A program made the translations under genes and the position numbers. This document shows positions 17,587 to 26,693 of a stretch of 64,000 nt of DNA, piece by piece. The notes beneath the pieces are model-generated. The model ran no database searches and was not told the DNA's origin. It saw nothing but the letters and a program-made list of their open reading frames with translations. Each line of letters opens with the position of its first letter. Position 1 is the first letter of the stretch. Source of the DNA: Albidovulum denitrificans (lineage in GTDB: Bacteria; Pseudomonadota; Alphaproteobacteria; Rhodobacterales; Rhodobacteraceae); NCBI RefSeq assembly GCF_002973535.1, contig NZ_PVEP01000005.1, positions 186,001 to 250,000 of the forward strand. The letters are read 5' to 3'.

Positions 17587-18281
17587 CCCGCACCCTCTTT
17601 CCGCTTCCCGCGCCCGCCCTTGTCCCCGTGAACGGGGAGGAGGCATCCTTTCCCGTCAACCGCATCTTCTGTGTCGGGCGCAACTATGCCGACCACGCCA
17701 AGGAGATGGGGTCGGAGGTGGACCGCGAGGCGCCGTTCTACTTCACCAAGGCACCCGCGCATGTCGTCCTGTCCGGCGCGACGGTTCCCTTCCCGCTTGG
17801 CACCGCCGATTGCCATCATGAGATGGAGTTCGTCGTGGCCCTCGGCGCGCCTGCCTTCCGGGTTTCGGTAGAGGAGGCGATGGCAGCGGTCTATGGCTAT
17901 GCCGCAGGTCTCGACATGACGCGGCGCGATCTTCAGGCGGTGGCGAAGGACAAGCGCCGCCCTTGGGACACCGGCAAGGATTTCGAGAATGCCGCCGTGA
18001 TCGGCCCGATCACCCGTGCGGCCGCGTTTGGCACGCCGGGGCCACAGGCAATCACCCTGCGTCTGAACGGCTCGGTGCGGCAGGCGTCGCATCTGTCGGA
18101 CATGGTCTGGTCCGTGCCAGAGATCATCGCGCATCTTTCGACGCTCTATCACCTCATGCCCGGCGATCTGATCTATACCGGCACCCCCGCCGGTGTCGGC
18201 GCGGTCCAGCCCGGTGACCGGCTGGTGGGCGAGGTGGCGGGGCTGTCGCCGGTCGAACTGACTTACGGTCCGGCGGAATAG
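17583..18281 (+). CDS. Fumarylacetoacetate hydrolase-family protein
   Basis: A 232-residue single FAH domain. Expected motifs are present: CVGRNYADHAKEMG at the N-terminal edge, DCHHEMEFVVAL with metal-binding acids, and GDLIYTGTPAGVGAVQPGD near the C-terminus. Family members are hydrolases, isomerases or decarboxylases acting on 2-oxo acids such as acylpyruvates or oxaloacetate; length fits the acylpyruvase/oxaloacetate decarboxylase group. The substrate is not determined. Its ATG overlaps the ALDH stop. Confidence 0.9.
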   Translation: MTRTLFPLPAPALVPVNGEEASFPVNRIFCVGRNYADHAKEMGSEVDREAPFYFTKAPAHVVLSGATVPFPLGTADCHHEMEFVVALGAPAFRVSVEEAMAAVYGYAAGLDMTRRDLQAVAKDKRRPWDTGKDFENAAVIGPITRAAAFGTPGPQAITLRLNGSVRQASHLSDMVWSVPEIIAHLSTLYHLMPGDLIYTGTPAGVGAVQPGDRLVGEVAGLSPVELTYGPAE

Positions 18282-18365
18282 GGCCGGGGCGGTTTCGAAA
18301 CGGAATTGCCCGCCCCGTCCGATTGCGGCATGTTGCCCGCGTTCAGTTTGGGGGAGAGAAGACAT

Positions 18366-18947
18366 ATGGCCAGGTTCCGCCTTCGCAAGATGACGGTCAT
18401 CCTTGACGAGATCCACCATGACGGCGGGCCGGATGCCGCCCGCCCGCGCCAGCGCGGCGCGGTTCTGGCGGTCGTCTCCAACCCCTTCGCCGGGCGCTAT
18501 GAGGCCGACCTGCAACCGGCGATGGAGGATCTGAAGCCCCTGGGCAAGGCGATGGCCGAAAAGCTGATCGCGGCGCTGGGCGGGGCGGAGGGGATCGACG
18601 CCTATGGCAAGGGCGCCATCGTGGGCGAGGCGGGGGAGCTTGAGCATGGCGCGCTTTGGCACGCGCCGGGAGGCTACGGGATGCGCGAGATCCTGGGCAA
18701 CCCCAAGGCCATCGTGCCGTCGACCAAGAAGGTCGGGCCGATGGGCGCCTTCATTGACCTGCCGCTGACGCATTTCGGCGCGTCCTATGTCCGCAGCCAT
18801 TTCGATGCGATGACGGTCTCTGTGCCGGACGGCCCCAAGGCGGATGAGATCGTCTTTGGACTTGTCATGGCCAAGGGGCCGCGCGTGCATTCGCGCATGG
18901 GCGGGCTTGAGGTGGCGGATATCAAGGGCGAGGACGGTCTGCGCTGA
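18366..18947 (+). CDS. Amino acid synthesis family protein (AA_synth)
   Basis: A 193-residue protein matching the PF06684-type family, recognised from VVSNPFAGRYEADLQP, the GKGAIVGEAGELEHGAL block and LPLTHFGASYVRSHFDA. The family's biochemical function is unproven. The start at 18366 follows GGGGGAGAGAAG. It lies just before a membrane protein gene and a branched-chain-type ABC transporter, a setting that suggests a shared catabolic or uptake role. Confidence 0.85.
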   Translation: MARFRLRKMTVILDEIHHDGGPDAARPRQRGAVLAVVSNPFAGRYEADLQPAMEDLKPLGKAMAEKLIAALGGAEGIDAYGKGAIVGEAGELEHGALWHAPGGYGMREILGNPKAIVPSTKKVGPMGAFIDLPLTHFGASYVRSHFDAMTVSVPDGPKADEIVFGLVMAKGPRVHSRMGGLEVADIKGEDGLR

Positions 18948-20308
18948 TGCGCCGTCTTGCTGCGTTGCTGGTCCTTCTGCCCGGCGCGGCGCTTGCCCAT
19001 GCGTCCGAACGCATGGTGATCCTGACGCTGCCGACCGGGTGGTACATCCTTGGCGCGGGCGTGGCGGTGGCGCTGACGGCGCTGGTGGGGCTGGCCGGGG
19101 GGCGGCTGCCTGCCTTCGGCAGCCGGGTGCTTTTCGACCGGCCCGTGCTGGTGCCGCGCGTGGTGACAAGCTGGATCGGTGCGGCGGCCTTCTGGGCGCT
19201 GGTTGCCGTCGGCATCTGGGGGACGCGCGATCCGCTGGGGAACCTTCTGCCGCTAACCGTCTGGACGGTGCTTTGGGTCGGGCTGACGCTGGCTTGCGTG
19301 GTTTTCGGCAATCTCTGGCGCGATGTCGCGCCGTGGGGTGGCCCGGTCCGGTCGATCCGGCGCGCAACCGGCTGGCAGGGCAGCATCGGCCTTTCGCGCC
19401 TTGGCCATGCCCCGGCGGTGCTGGGATACCTTGCCTTCGCGTGGTTCGAGATCGTGTCGCTTGCCCCCGCCGATCCCTTCGTCCTCGCCCGCGCGGCGGC
19501 GGTCTACTACCTTGTCATCCTCGTGCTGGCGGTGGCAGAGGGGGAGGACTGGCTGGAGAAGGGCGAATTCGCGACGCTCTACTTCGCCTTCGTCGCCCGT
19601 ATCGCGCCCTTCTGGGCCGAATACGCGCCCGGCCGGGTGCGGGTCATGGTCGGCCTGCCGGGGGCGCAGGTCCTGCGGATGGAGCCGCTGGACGCAACGG
19701 CCATCGCCTTTCTGACGCTGGTGCTGGCCTCGGTCAGTTTCGACGGGCTGCATGAGACGTTCTGGTGGCTGGTCCAGATCGGGATCAACCCGCTGGAGTA
19801 CCCCGGTCGCTCGGTCGTCTGGTCCGTGAATTCGCTGGCGCTGCCCGCCTTCTGGGCGCTGAGCGCCGCGACGATCCTTGCCGCGATCCGTCTGGGGGTG
19901 CCGAAGGGGACGCGGTTTTCGGACATGGCCGGGCCGATGATGCTGGCGATCCTGCCCATCGCGGCGGGCTATCACGTCGCCCATTACCTGATCGCACTTC
20001 TGACCAACGGGCAATATGTGATCGCGGCGCTGAACGATCCGTTCGGGCGCGGCTGGGACCTCTTCGGCCTGCCGGACCATTGGGTGTCCTTCGGCTTCCT
20101 CGCGACGCGCAGCGGGACGCTGGCGATCTGGATCGCGCAATTCGCGATCATCCTTGCGGCGCATCTTCTGGCCGTCGTCCTTGGCCTGAAGATCGCGCAG
20201 CGCTTCGCCGGCGGGGACCGCTTTGCCACCCATCTGCCCATGACCGTCCTGATGATCGGCTACACCGTTTTCGGCCTCTGGATGCTCTCCTCCCCCACGG
20301 CGGGATGA
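18947..20308 (+). CDS. Polytopic inner-membrane protein
   Basis: A 453-residue protein with an N-terminal cleavable-looking signal (RRLAALLVLLPGAALAHA) and about ten hydrophobic helices spread along the sequence. Conserved-looking residues include FGNLWRDVAPWGG in an early loop, FDGLHETFWW and GYHVAHYL. No transporter or enzyme family is assigned. Its ATG overlaps the stop of the AA_synth gene. As it precedes the ABC transporter genes, a shared pathway is possible. Confidence 0.7.
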   Translation: MRRLAALLVLLPGAALAHASERMVILTLPTGWYILGAGVAVALTALVGLAGGRLPAFGSRVLFDRPVLVPRVVTSWIGAAAFWALVAVGIWGTRDPLGNLLPLTVWTVLWVGLTLACVVFGNLWRDVAPWGGPVRSIRRATGWQGSIGLSRLGHAPAVLGYLAFAWFEIVSLAPADPFVLARAAAVYYLVILVLAVAEGEDWLEKGEFATLYFAFVARIAPFWAEYAPGRVRVMVGLPGAQVLRMEPLDATAIAFLTLVLASVSFDGLHETFWWLVQIGINPLEYPGRSVVWSVNSLALPAFWALSAATILAAIRLGVPKGTRFSDMAGPMMLAILPIAAGYHVAHYLIALLTNGQYVIAALNDPFGRGWDLFGLPDHWVSFGFLATRSGTLAIWIAQFAIILAAHLLAVVLGLKIAQRFAGGDRFATHLPMTVLMIGYTVFGLWMLSSPTAG

Positions 20309-20405
20309 GAAGTGCTTGCATTGCGGGGCGAACCGTTGTTCCGTTACGTTAGAAAAAACCCGAACTGCGCGGAAAACCGTGCGTTATCAACAGCGGAGAT
20401 GTTTG

Positions 20406-21692
20406 ATGTCTAACAAGATGACTATGCCGACTCGCCGTTCTGTCCTGTCCGGTATGGCGGCAGGGGGTGCGCTTCTGGCGACCGGGCTGACGCCGCGCTT
20501 CGTTCAGGCGCAATCCTCGGCGCCGATCAAGCTTGGGTTTCAACTGCACCGGACGGGCATCGGCGCGGCCTATGGGCGGTGGTATGAACGAACCGCGACT
20601 GCGGCGCTGAAGGTCCTGAACGATCAGGGCGGCATCGGCGGCCGCCCGGTCGAGATCGTGTTCGAGGATGACGGCACCGATCCCGCGCGCGGCGCCGAGG
20701 TCTTTGGCAAGCTCGCGACCCAGGCCAATTGCGATCTGGTCTATGGTGCGCTTTTCTCCCATGTCGTCGTCGGCACCGCGCCGCGCGCGGCAGAACTGAA
20801 GGTGCCCTACCTCGTCTGTTCCGAGGGCCACCACGTTGCCTCCGGCATGCTGAACCGCTGGACGCTTCAGCCGGGCATCACCGATGTGAAAAGCCAGGTG
20901 CAGTCGATGGCGCCATGGGTCACGCAGAACCTTGGCAAGAAGGTCACCATGGTCTTCCCGGACTATGCCTTCGGCCATGACCACCGCGATTTCTTCACCG
21001 CCGCCGTTCAGGCGCAGGGCGGCGAGGTGATCCGCCAGATCGCCATCCCGCCGACCGAGACGTCCTTCACCCGCTATTTCCCGCAGATCCCCGCCGATAC
21101 CGAGGTACTGTATCACGTCATGGTCGGCCCCGCTGTCCTGACCTTCGTGAAGGAGTTGGGCGAGTTCTACGGCACCGGCGACCGGCCGCAGATCTTCGGT
21201 TTCATCGACAGCCTTGAGGCGGTGAACATCGCCTCTCCGGGGCTGGAATTCCTGGAAGGCACGCATTTCTGGGAAGGCCACAACCGCAACAAGCAGGCGG
21301 ATGCGAGCGAGGCGGAAACCTTCTACCGCACCGCCGTCGGCGTCGATGATACCGGCGCCTCGGTCAGTGACGCGAATGAGGTATCGACCTACGCCCATAT
21401 GTTTTCCGCCTGGGAGACGCTTTTCACCATCAAGGACGCGATGGAGGCCGCGGGCTATCAGGGGCCTGCCGACCGGCAGAAATTCGTCGAGGCGCTTGAG
21501 GCGATGACAAGCTTTGCCGAGGGCAACGACCATCCGCAGGGCGATCTGAGCTTCAACGGCAAGACCCACCAGGCCTTCGGGCATCAAAACATCTCGAAGG
21601 TTGAGGGCGGCAAGCTGATCCGCGTTCACCGGACCTCGCTCGAAGACGGGTATTACCCCGATGAGGTCGATTACACGACGCAGAGCTTCTGA
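20406..21692 (+). CDS. Branched-chain-type ABC transporter substrate-binding protein
   Basis: A 428-residue periplasmic protein of the Peripla_BP_6 (LivJ) family. A twin-arginine signal, TRRSVLSGMAAGGALLATG, suggests Tat export. The mature sequence has the family pattern KLGFQLHRTG, then LNDQGGIGGRPVEIVFEDD, and FPDYAFGHDHRDFF in lobe two. It would deliver an amino acid, amide or aromatic compound to the LivHMGF complex encoded next. ATG at 20406 is chosen because GGAGAT precedes it and the Tat motif follows directly. Confidence 0.92.
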   Translation: MSNKMTMPTRRSVLSGMAAGGALLATGLTPRFVQAQSSAPIKLGFQLHRTGIGAAYGRWYERTATAALKVLNDQGGIGGRPVEIVFEDDGTDPARGAEVFGKLATQANCDLVYGALFSHVVVGTAPRAAELKVPYLVCSEGHHVASGMLNRWTLQPGITDVKSQVQSMAPWVTQNLGKKVTMVFPDYAFGHDHRDFFTAAVQAQGGEVIRQIAIPPTETSFTRYFPQIPADTEVLYHVMVGPAVLTFVKELGEFYGTGDRPQIFGFIDSLEAVNIASPGLEFLEGTHFWEGHNRNKQADASEAETFYRTAVGVDDTGASVSDANEVSTYAHMFSAWETLFTIKDAMEAAGYQGPADRQKFVEALEAMTSFAEGNDHPQGDLSFNGKTHQAFGHQNISKVEGGKLIRVHRTSLEDGYYPDEVDYTTQSF

Positions 21693-21740
21693 CATGATTG
21701 AAGGAGCAGGGCGGGGCCGCCGGTCCCGCCCGGTCTACGC

Positions 21741-22655
21741 GTGAGCCTCGGGTCCATCTTCCTTCTCGCCCTCCTGGAAGGGCTGGTCAGCGCCTCGGTT
21801 CTGGCGCTGACGGCAAGCGGGCTGTCGCTTGTCTTCGGGATCATGCGCGTCGTCAACGTCGCGCATGGCGAATTCTTCATGCTGGGCGCGGTGATCGCCT
21901 GGTTCGTGTCGCATTGGGTCGGCGGGCCGCCCGCGGTTGCCTTCGTGCTGGCACTGGGCGTGGCGCCGCTGGTCGTGGGCGGCATCGCGGCCCTGGCCGA
22001 TACGCTGGTCCTGAAACGGCTGAATTACGAACCCGAAGCGACGATCGTCGCCACCATCGGGCTGCTCTACATCCTTCAGCAGGGCGCGCTGAGCCTCTTT
22101 GGCCCCAATGCGCTGCCGGTGCCTGCGCCCTTCGATCTGCGCCTGCAACTGATCGGATTTGGCTATTCCGGCTACAAGCTGGCCGTGATCGCGGCGGCGG
22201 TGGTGATCCTGCTTAGCCTCTGGCTGATCCTGACCCATACGCGGATCGGGCTGGTCATGCGGGCGACGCAGATCGACCGCAACACGGCGCGCGCCTTCGG
22301 GATCAATGTCGACCGCGTCTATGCGATGGTCTTCGCCATGGGCGCGGGGCTGGCCGCCATCGCCGCCGTGCTGATCGTGCCGATCCAGCAGGCGCATTAC
22401 CTGATGGGGGCGGACCCGCTGTTGCTGTCCTTCTCGGTGGTCATTATCGGAGGGTTGGGCAGCCTGCGGGGGACGGTTGTGGCGGCCTTGCTGATTGGCA
22501 TGGTGGATCAGGTGATCCCGATCTTCCTGCCGGTCGTCCTGCCCGATTACGGCGCCTATTTCACCCCGACGCTGGCGAAAATCCTTGCCACGCTGGTGGT
22601 GGCGCTGGTCCTTGTCTTCCGGCCGCAGGGCCTTTTCGGGAAGCGCCACGCATGA
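21741..22655 (+). CDS. livH: Branched-chain-type ABC permease, LivH
   Basis: One of two inner-membrane permease subunits. The 304-residue polytopic protein has the LivH pattern, including GLSLVFGIMRVVNVAHGEFFMLGA near the start and VVIIGGLGSLRGTVVAALLIG near the end. It starts with GTG and overlaps livM by 4 bp. The gene symbol names the subunit type; the substrate need not be branched-chain amino acids. Confidence 0.92.
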   Translation: MSLGSIFLLALLEGLVSASVLALTASGLSLVFGIMRVVNVAHGEFFMLGAVIAWFVSHWVGGPPAVAFVLALGVAPLVVGGIAALADTLVLKRLNYEPEATIVATIGLLYILQQGALSLFGPNALPVPAPFDLRLQLIGFGYSGYKLAVIAAAVVILLSLWLILTHTRIGLVMRATQIDRNTARAFGINVDRVYAMVFAMGAGLAAIAAVLIVPIQQAHYLMGADPLLLSFSVVIIGGLGSLRGTVVAALLIGMVDQVIPIFLPVVLPDYGAYFTPTLAKILATLVVALVLVFRPQGLFGKRHA

Positions 22656-23593
22656 GGGACATGAAGGCGTTTTTCCTGCATCTGGCCGTCCTTGCCGCCC
22701 TTCTGGCGGCGCTGCCGCTGCTGTCGGCCTATCATGTCACCAATGTCGCCAAGATCATGGTGCTGGCGGTCTATGCGATGGGCTACAACATCGCCTTCGG
22801 CTATACGGGCCTTCTGAGCCTTGGCCATGCGCTGTTCTTCGCGGCCGGGCTTTACGCGGCCGGGATGGGGATCAGCCAGTTTGGCCTTGGCTCGGCCGGG
22901 GCGCTGGTCGCGGGGCCGGTCGCGGGCGGGCTGATCGCGGCGGCGGTCGGGCTTCTGGCGCTCAGGACCGCCGGTGTCGCCTTCATGATCGTGACGCTGA
23001 TGTTCGCGCAGGCGGGCTATCTGACGGTCCTTTACTTCGTCCGCTACACGCGCGGCGATGAGGGGATCGTGCTGGACCGCGCCGCGCGGATGCTGGGCGG
23101 TGTCGATCTGTCGGGCGACACGCCGCGTTACCTGCTGGCCTTCGCGCTGTTCGCCGTCGCCCTGCTGGTCAACCTCGCGCTTGTCCGTTCCCCCTTTGGC
23201 CGGGTGATGATCGCCATGCGCGAGAATGAGGCGCGCAGCCGCATGCTGGGCTACAATCCTTACACCGTGAAGCTGACCGCGCTGGTCGTGTCGGGCGTCT
23301 ATGCGGGCGCGGCGGGGGCGGCCTATGCGGTGCTGTTCGGTTATGTGGGTGCCAGCCTTGCCTCGGTCCAGTATTCGATCCTGCCGCTGCTTTACGTCCT
23401 TCTGGGCGGCGCGGGGACGGTGCTGGGGCCGCTTCTGGGCGCGCTGTTGATGTTCTACCTGATCGACTACGCAAGCTCGGCCACCTCGGCCTATCAGTTC
23501 ATCGTCGGCGCGGTTCTGGTGGTGCTGGTGCTGTTCGCGCCGAAAGGCATTCTCGGAACGCTCAGGGAGCGGGGGCTACGATGGCTGCCGTGA
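22652..23593 (+). CDS. livM: Branched-chain-type ABC permease, LivM
   Basis: The second permease subunit, 313 residues with about nine hydrophobic segments. Motifs are YNIAFGYTGLLSLGHALFFA and MRENEARSRMLGYN, the latter the EAA-like coupling loop to the ATPase. It ends with LFAPKGILGTL, typical of the family. It overlaps livG by 13 bp. Confidence 0.92.
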   Translation: MRDMKAFFLHLAVLAALLAALPLLSAYHVTNVAKIMVLAVYAMGYNIAFGYTGLLSLGHALFFAAGLYAAGMGISQFGLGSAGALVAGPVAGGLIAAAVGLLALRTAGVAFMIVTLMFAQAGYLTVLYFVRYTRGDEGIVLDRAARMLGGVDLSGDTPRYLLAFALFAVALLVNLALVRSPFGRVMIAMRENEARSRMLGYNPYTVKLTALVVSGVYAGAAGAAYAVLFGYVGASLASVQYSILPLLYVLLGGAGTVLGPLLGALLMFYLIDYASSATSAYQFIVGAVLVVLVLFAPKGILGTLRERGLRWLP

Positions 23594-24288
23594 TCCTAGA
23601 GGCGCGCGGTCTGACGCGGCATTTCGGCGGGCTGAAGGCCGTGGACCGGGTCGATTTCGACCTGGCGGCGGGGGAGATTCACGCGCTGATCGGGCCGAAC
23701 GGGGCGGGCAAGACGACCTTTGTCAGCCTCCTGTCGGGCCGGATCGAGGCCGGGGCGGGGCGTATCCTTTTCGAAGGCCGCGACATCACCCGGCTGCCCG
23801 CCCATGCCCGCGTCCGGCGCGGCATCGCCTATACCTTCCAGATCACCCAGATCTATGCCGCGCTGAGCGTTTATGACAACGTCGCGCTGGCGGCGCAAAG
23901 CCATGGCAGCCACCCGCTGAAACCGGCGGCGATGGAGGCGCTGGACCGCGTTGGCCTGACCGACCGCGCCGGGCAGATCGCGGGGACGCTCAGCTATGGC
24001 CACCAGCGATTGCTTGAGGTCGCGATGGGCCTTGCGCTGAAACCGCGCCTTCTGATCCTGGATGAGCCGACGCAGGGCCTGTCGCAGGGGGAGATTGAGG
24101 TCTTCAACGGCATCGTGCAATCGGTCGTGCCCGCGGCGACGGTGCTGCTGATCGAGCATAACATGGACGTGGTCATGGAGCTGGCCCAGCGGATCACCGT
24201 CCTGAACTTCGGTGAGGTGCTGGCGACCGGCACCCCTGCGGAAATCCGCGCCAATCCTGCCGTTCAGGCGGCCTATCTGGGGGCATGA
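23581..24288 (+). CDS. livG: Branched-chain-type ABC transporter ATPase, LivG
   Basis: A 235-residue ABC ATPase with Walker [10 protein letters not shown], a Q-loop in TFQITQIYA, the signature region [16 protein letters not shown], Walker [13 protein letters not shown] and switch His in [10 protein letters not shown]. The signature LSYGH replaces the usual LSGGQ. It stops just before the livF ATG. Confidence 0.92.
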   Translation: MAAVILEARGLTRHFGGLKAVDRVDFDLAAGEIHALIGPNGAGKTTFVSLLSGRIEAGAGRILFEGRDITRLPAHARVRRGIAYTFQITQIYAALSVYDNVALAAQSHGSHPLKPAAMEALDRVGLTDRAGQIAGTLSYGHQRLLEVAMGLALKPRLLILDEPTQGLSQGEIEVFNGIVQSVVPAATVLLIEHNMDVVMELAQRITVLNFGEVLATGTPAEIRANPAVQAAYLGA

Positions 24289-24984
24289 ATGCTGCGGCTT
24301 GAGGGGATCGAGGCGGGTTATGGCGCGGTGCAGGTCCTGCGCGGGCTGAGCTTTGCGGTCGAACCGGGGGAGGTGCTGTGCCTGATGGGCCGCAACGGCG
24401 TCGGCAAGACCACGGCGCTCCGCGCGATCATGGGGCAGGTGCCGGTCAGTGCGGGCGCGATCCTTGTTGACGGCGTCGCGGTGCAGGACCTTGCCGCCCA
24501 TGACGTCCCGAAAGAGGGGATCGGCTATGTCCCGCAGGGGCGGCGGCTGTTCGGTGACCTGACGGTGGCGGAGAATATCGAGATCGGGCTGATGACGCGG
24601 GGCCGCGATGCCCGCGTGCGCGAGAAGGTGCTGACCATCTTCCCGCGCCTGCGCGAACGGCTGGGCCAGATTTCCCGCACGCTGTCGGGGGGCGAACAGC
24701 AGATGCTGGCCATCGCCCGCGCGCTTTGTCTTGAACCGAAGGTGCTGCTCCTCGATGAGCCGACCGAGGGCCTTCAACCGTCGATGATCGCGCTTATTCG
24801 CGACACGGTGGTGGCGCTGAAGGAAACCGGCGTCGCCACGATCCTTGTCGAGCAGCGCGTGGATGCCGCCCTGTCGGTCGCCGACCGGATCGCCTTCATC
24901 TCTGGCGGGCAGGTGGCCGAGACGGTGGATACCGGCGGCATGACCGAACAGTCGCCGCAATTCGCCGCCTATGTCGGGGTCTGA
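24289..24984 (+). CDS. livF: Branched-chain-type ABC transporter ATPase, LivF
   Basis: The second ATPase subunit, 231 residues: Walker A GRNGVGKTT, signature LSGGEQQMLAIARAL, Walker B VLLLDEPTEGLQP and a switch in ILVEQRVDAAL where Gln-Arg replaces the usual His. Its start directly follows the livG stop. With the binding protein and the three other subunits it completes the importer. Confidence 0.92.
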   Translation: MLRLEGIEAGYGAVQVLRGLSFAVEPGEVLCLMGRNGVGKTTALRAIMGQVPVSAGAILVDGVAVQDLAAHDVPKEGIGYVPQGRRLFGDLTVAENIEIGLMTRGRDARVREKVLTIFPRLRERLGQISRTLSGGEQQMLAIARALCLEPKVLLLDEPTEGLQPSMIALIRDTVVALKETGVATILVEQRVDAALSVADRIAFISGGQVAETVDTGGMTEQSPQFAAYVGV

Positions 24985-25058
24985 CGGCCCGGCGCCGCAT
25001 TGCGGCAGCGGGCGCATGGGGCTATGACCGCTGGGCAGGGCAACGGCGGGACGGGACG

Positions 25059-25352
25059 ATGAAGGCATCCGAGTGCAGCACCATGGCCGAGCTTCGGGCC
25101 GAGATCGACCGCATCGATGCGGGCCTTGTCGACCTGATCGCCGAGCGTATCACCTATATCGACCGGGCGGCGGAGTTGAAGCCCGCCCTTGGCCTTCCGG
25201 CGCGGATTGACGACCGGGTGGAAGAGGTCGTGGCGAAGGTCCGTGCAAGTGCCGTGGCGCGGGGCGTGGACCCCGATCTGGCCGAGGCGCTGTGGCGGCG
25301 GCTGATCGACTGGTCCATCGCGCGTGAGGAAGTGGTTCTGGGCAGCGACTGA
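25059..25352 (+). CDS. AroQ-type chorismate mutase
   Basis: A 97-residue all-helical protein fitting the AroQ fold: LRAEIDRIDAGLVDLIAERI at helix 1 carries the catalytic Arg, KPALGLPARIDDRVEEVVAK helix 2, and LWRRLIDWSIAREE the last helix. It resembles the short PchB-like monofunctional mutases that turn chorismate into prephenate. It lies between the ABC transporter and a 2-hydroxyacid dehydrogenase, an unusual place for a mutase. ATG at 25083 is an alternative start. Confidence 0.85.
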   Translation: MKASECSTMAELRAEIDRIDAGLVDLIAERITYIDRAAELKPALGLPARIDDRVEEVVAKVRASAVARGVDPDLAEALWRRLIDWSIAREEVVLGSD

Positions 25353-25370
25353 ACGACGAAAGGGGCCGCC

Positions 25371-26339
25371 ATGGCACGGGCAAAGGTTCTGGTCACGCGC
25401 GCCTGGCCCGCCGAGGTCGAGGCGCGGCTGGCGGCGGGGTATGAGGTTACGCTGAACCCCTCCGACACCGCCCTGACCCTGGCGGAACTGATCGCGGCGG
25501 CGGCGGACTATGACGCCATCCTGCCGACCGTCACCGACCGCATCGGGGCAGAGGTTTTCGCAGGCGTCCCCCGGCTGCGCATCCTTGGCAATTACGGTGT
25601 GGGCTTTTCCCATATCGCGACCGATGCCGCGAAGGCCGCCGGGGTGGTGGTCACGAACACGCCCGATGTGCTGTCCGACTGCACCGCCGACATCGCCATG
25701 ACGCTTATCCTGATGGCCGCGCGCCGCGCGGGCGAGGGGGAAAGGCTGGTCCGGTCCGGCCAATGGACGGGCTGGCGGCCGACGCAGCTTGTCGGGCGCA
25801 AGGTGTCCGGCGCGGTGCTTGGGATCGTGGGTTTCGGGCGGATCGGGCAGGCGCTGGCCCATCGTGCGCATCACGGCTTCGGGATGCGGGTTCTGGTGCA
25901 GAACCGTTCCGCCGTCGCGCCCGAGGTGCTGGCGGCTTGCGGCGCGGTGCAAGTCGACACGCTCGACGATCTGTTGCCGAAGGTCGATGTCCTGTCGCTG
26001 CACTGCCCCGGCGGGGCGGCGAACCGGCACCTGATCGGCGCGGCGGCGCTGGGCCGGATGAGGCCTGACGCGATCCTCGTCAACACCGCGCGGGGCGAGG
26101 TGGTGGATGAGGGCGCGCTGGCCGCTGCGCTGGCCTCGGGCCAGATCGCGGCGGCGGGGCTGGATGTCTATGAGGCAGAGCCACGGGTCACGCCCGCGCT
26201 GATGGGGATGGAGAACGTCGTCCTCCTGCCGCATCTCGGCTCTGCCACGCATGAGACGCGGGCGGCGATGGGGCACCGGGTGGTCGACAACCTCGATGCC
26301 TTCTTCGCTGGGGAGAACCCGCCCGACCGCGTCGTCTGA
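25371..26339 (+). CDS. D-2-hydroxyacid dehydrogenase (NAD(P)-dependent)
   Basis: A 322-residue enzyme of the glyoxylate/hydroxypyruvate reductase group. The Rossmann motif is VLGIVGFGRIGQALAHRA; catalytic residues are Arg in NTARGEVVDEGAL, Glu in LDVYEAEP and His in LPHLGSAT. It reduces 2-oxo acids to D-2-hydroxy acids or the reverse. It starts 18 bp after the chorismate mutase and ends convergently against copZ with the two stops touching. Confidence 0.92.
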   Translation: MARAKVLVTRAWPAEVEARLAAGYEVTLNPSDTALTLAELIAAAADYDAILPTVTDRIGAEVFAGVPRLRILGNYGVGFSHIATDAAKAAGVVVTNTPDVLSDCTADIAMTLILMAARRAGEGERLVRSGQWTGWRPTQLVGRKVSGAVLGIVGFGRIGQALAHRAHHGFGMRVLVQNRSAVAPEVLAACGAVQVDTLDDLLPKVDVLSLHCPGGAANRHLIGAAALGRMRPDAILVNTARGEVVDEGALAAALASGQIAAAGLDVYEAEPRVTPALMGMENVVLLPHLGSATHETRAAMGHRVVDNLDAFFAGENPPDRVV

Positions 26340-26540
26340 TCAGGCGGCGACGGTCGCCGGATAGCCCGCCGCATCCAGGACGGTGGCCAGGTCGCCGGGG
26401 GCCAGCGTGCTGTCGATCGTGACCTCTTTCGCGTCAAGATCGCAGGACACGGTCGCGGCGCTGTCGGCCTCGGCCACGGCCTGTTCGATGGCCTTGCGGC
26501 AGTGGCCGCAGCTCATGTCGGGAACTGAGAATTTGGTCAT
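26340..26540 (-). CDS. copZ: Copper chaperone, heavy-metal-associated domain
   Basis: A 66-residue single HMA domain, with the metal-binding motif MSCGHC near residue 9. It shuttles Cu(I) to the CopA ATPase encoded divergently. It is the real C-terminal segment of a much longer chance open frame on the minus strand antisense to copA. The ATG at 26538-26540 gives the normal HMA length. A CueR-type promoter lies upstream. Confidence 0.92.
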   Translation of the reverse strand: MTKFSVPDMSCGHCRKAIEQAVAEADSAATVSCDLDAKEVTIDSTLAPGDLATVLDAAGYPATVAA

Positions 26541-26562
26541 GTGTCGTCTCCTTTGCCCCGCT

Positions 26563-26593
26563 GATCTGGGGGTTTCCCCTGCTGGAAGGTCAA
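26563..26593 (-). promoter_or_regulatory. Probable CueR-controlled promoter of copZ
   Basis: On the minus strand, -35 TTGACC (26593-26588) is followed by TTCCAGC...GGGGAA and then, after a 19-bp spacer, CAGATC as a weak -10. The long spacer and TTCC/GGAA half sites match MerR-family copper promoters, though the -10 is poor. Confidence 0.5.
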
Positions 26594-26631
26594 GGGCCGA
26601 TCCCGGCGGTTCGAAAAAATTCTGAAGGGTC

Positions 26632-26662
26632 TTGACCTTCCAGTCACTGGAAACATTATCTG
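26632..26662 (+). promoter_or_regulatory. CueR-controlled promoter of copA
   Basis: TTGACC at 26632-26637, then a 19-bp spacer holding the dyad TTCCAGT-C-ACTGGAA (26638-26652), then TATCTG at 26657-26662. An overlong 19-bp spacer centred on a dyad is the hallmark of MerR/CueR activation by DNA distortion. The -10 ends 31 bp before the copA start. Confidence 0.75.
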
Positions 26663-26693
26663 GGGTGCGAAACTCGGAACAGGAGGTTTCGCC

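Noticed and set aside
15136-17646. 836-residue minus-strand frame
   Set aside because: Antisense to the ALDH16-type gene, with no recognisable motif and low-complexity Arg/His-rich sequence.
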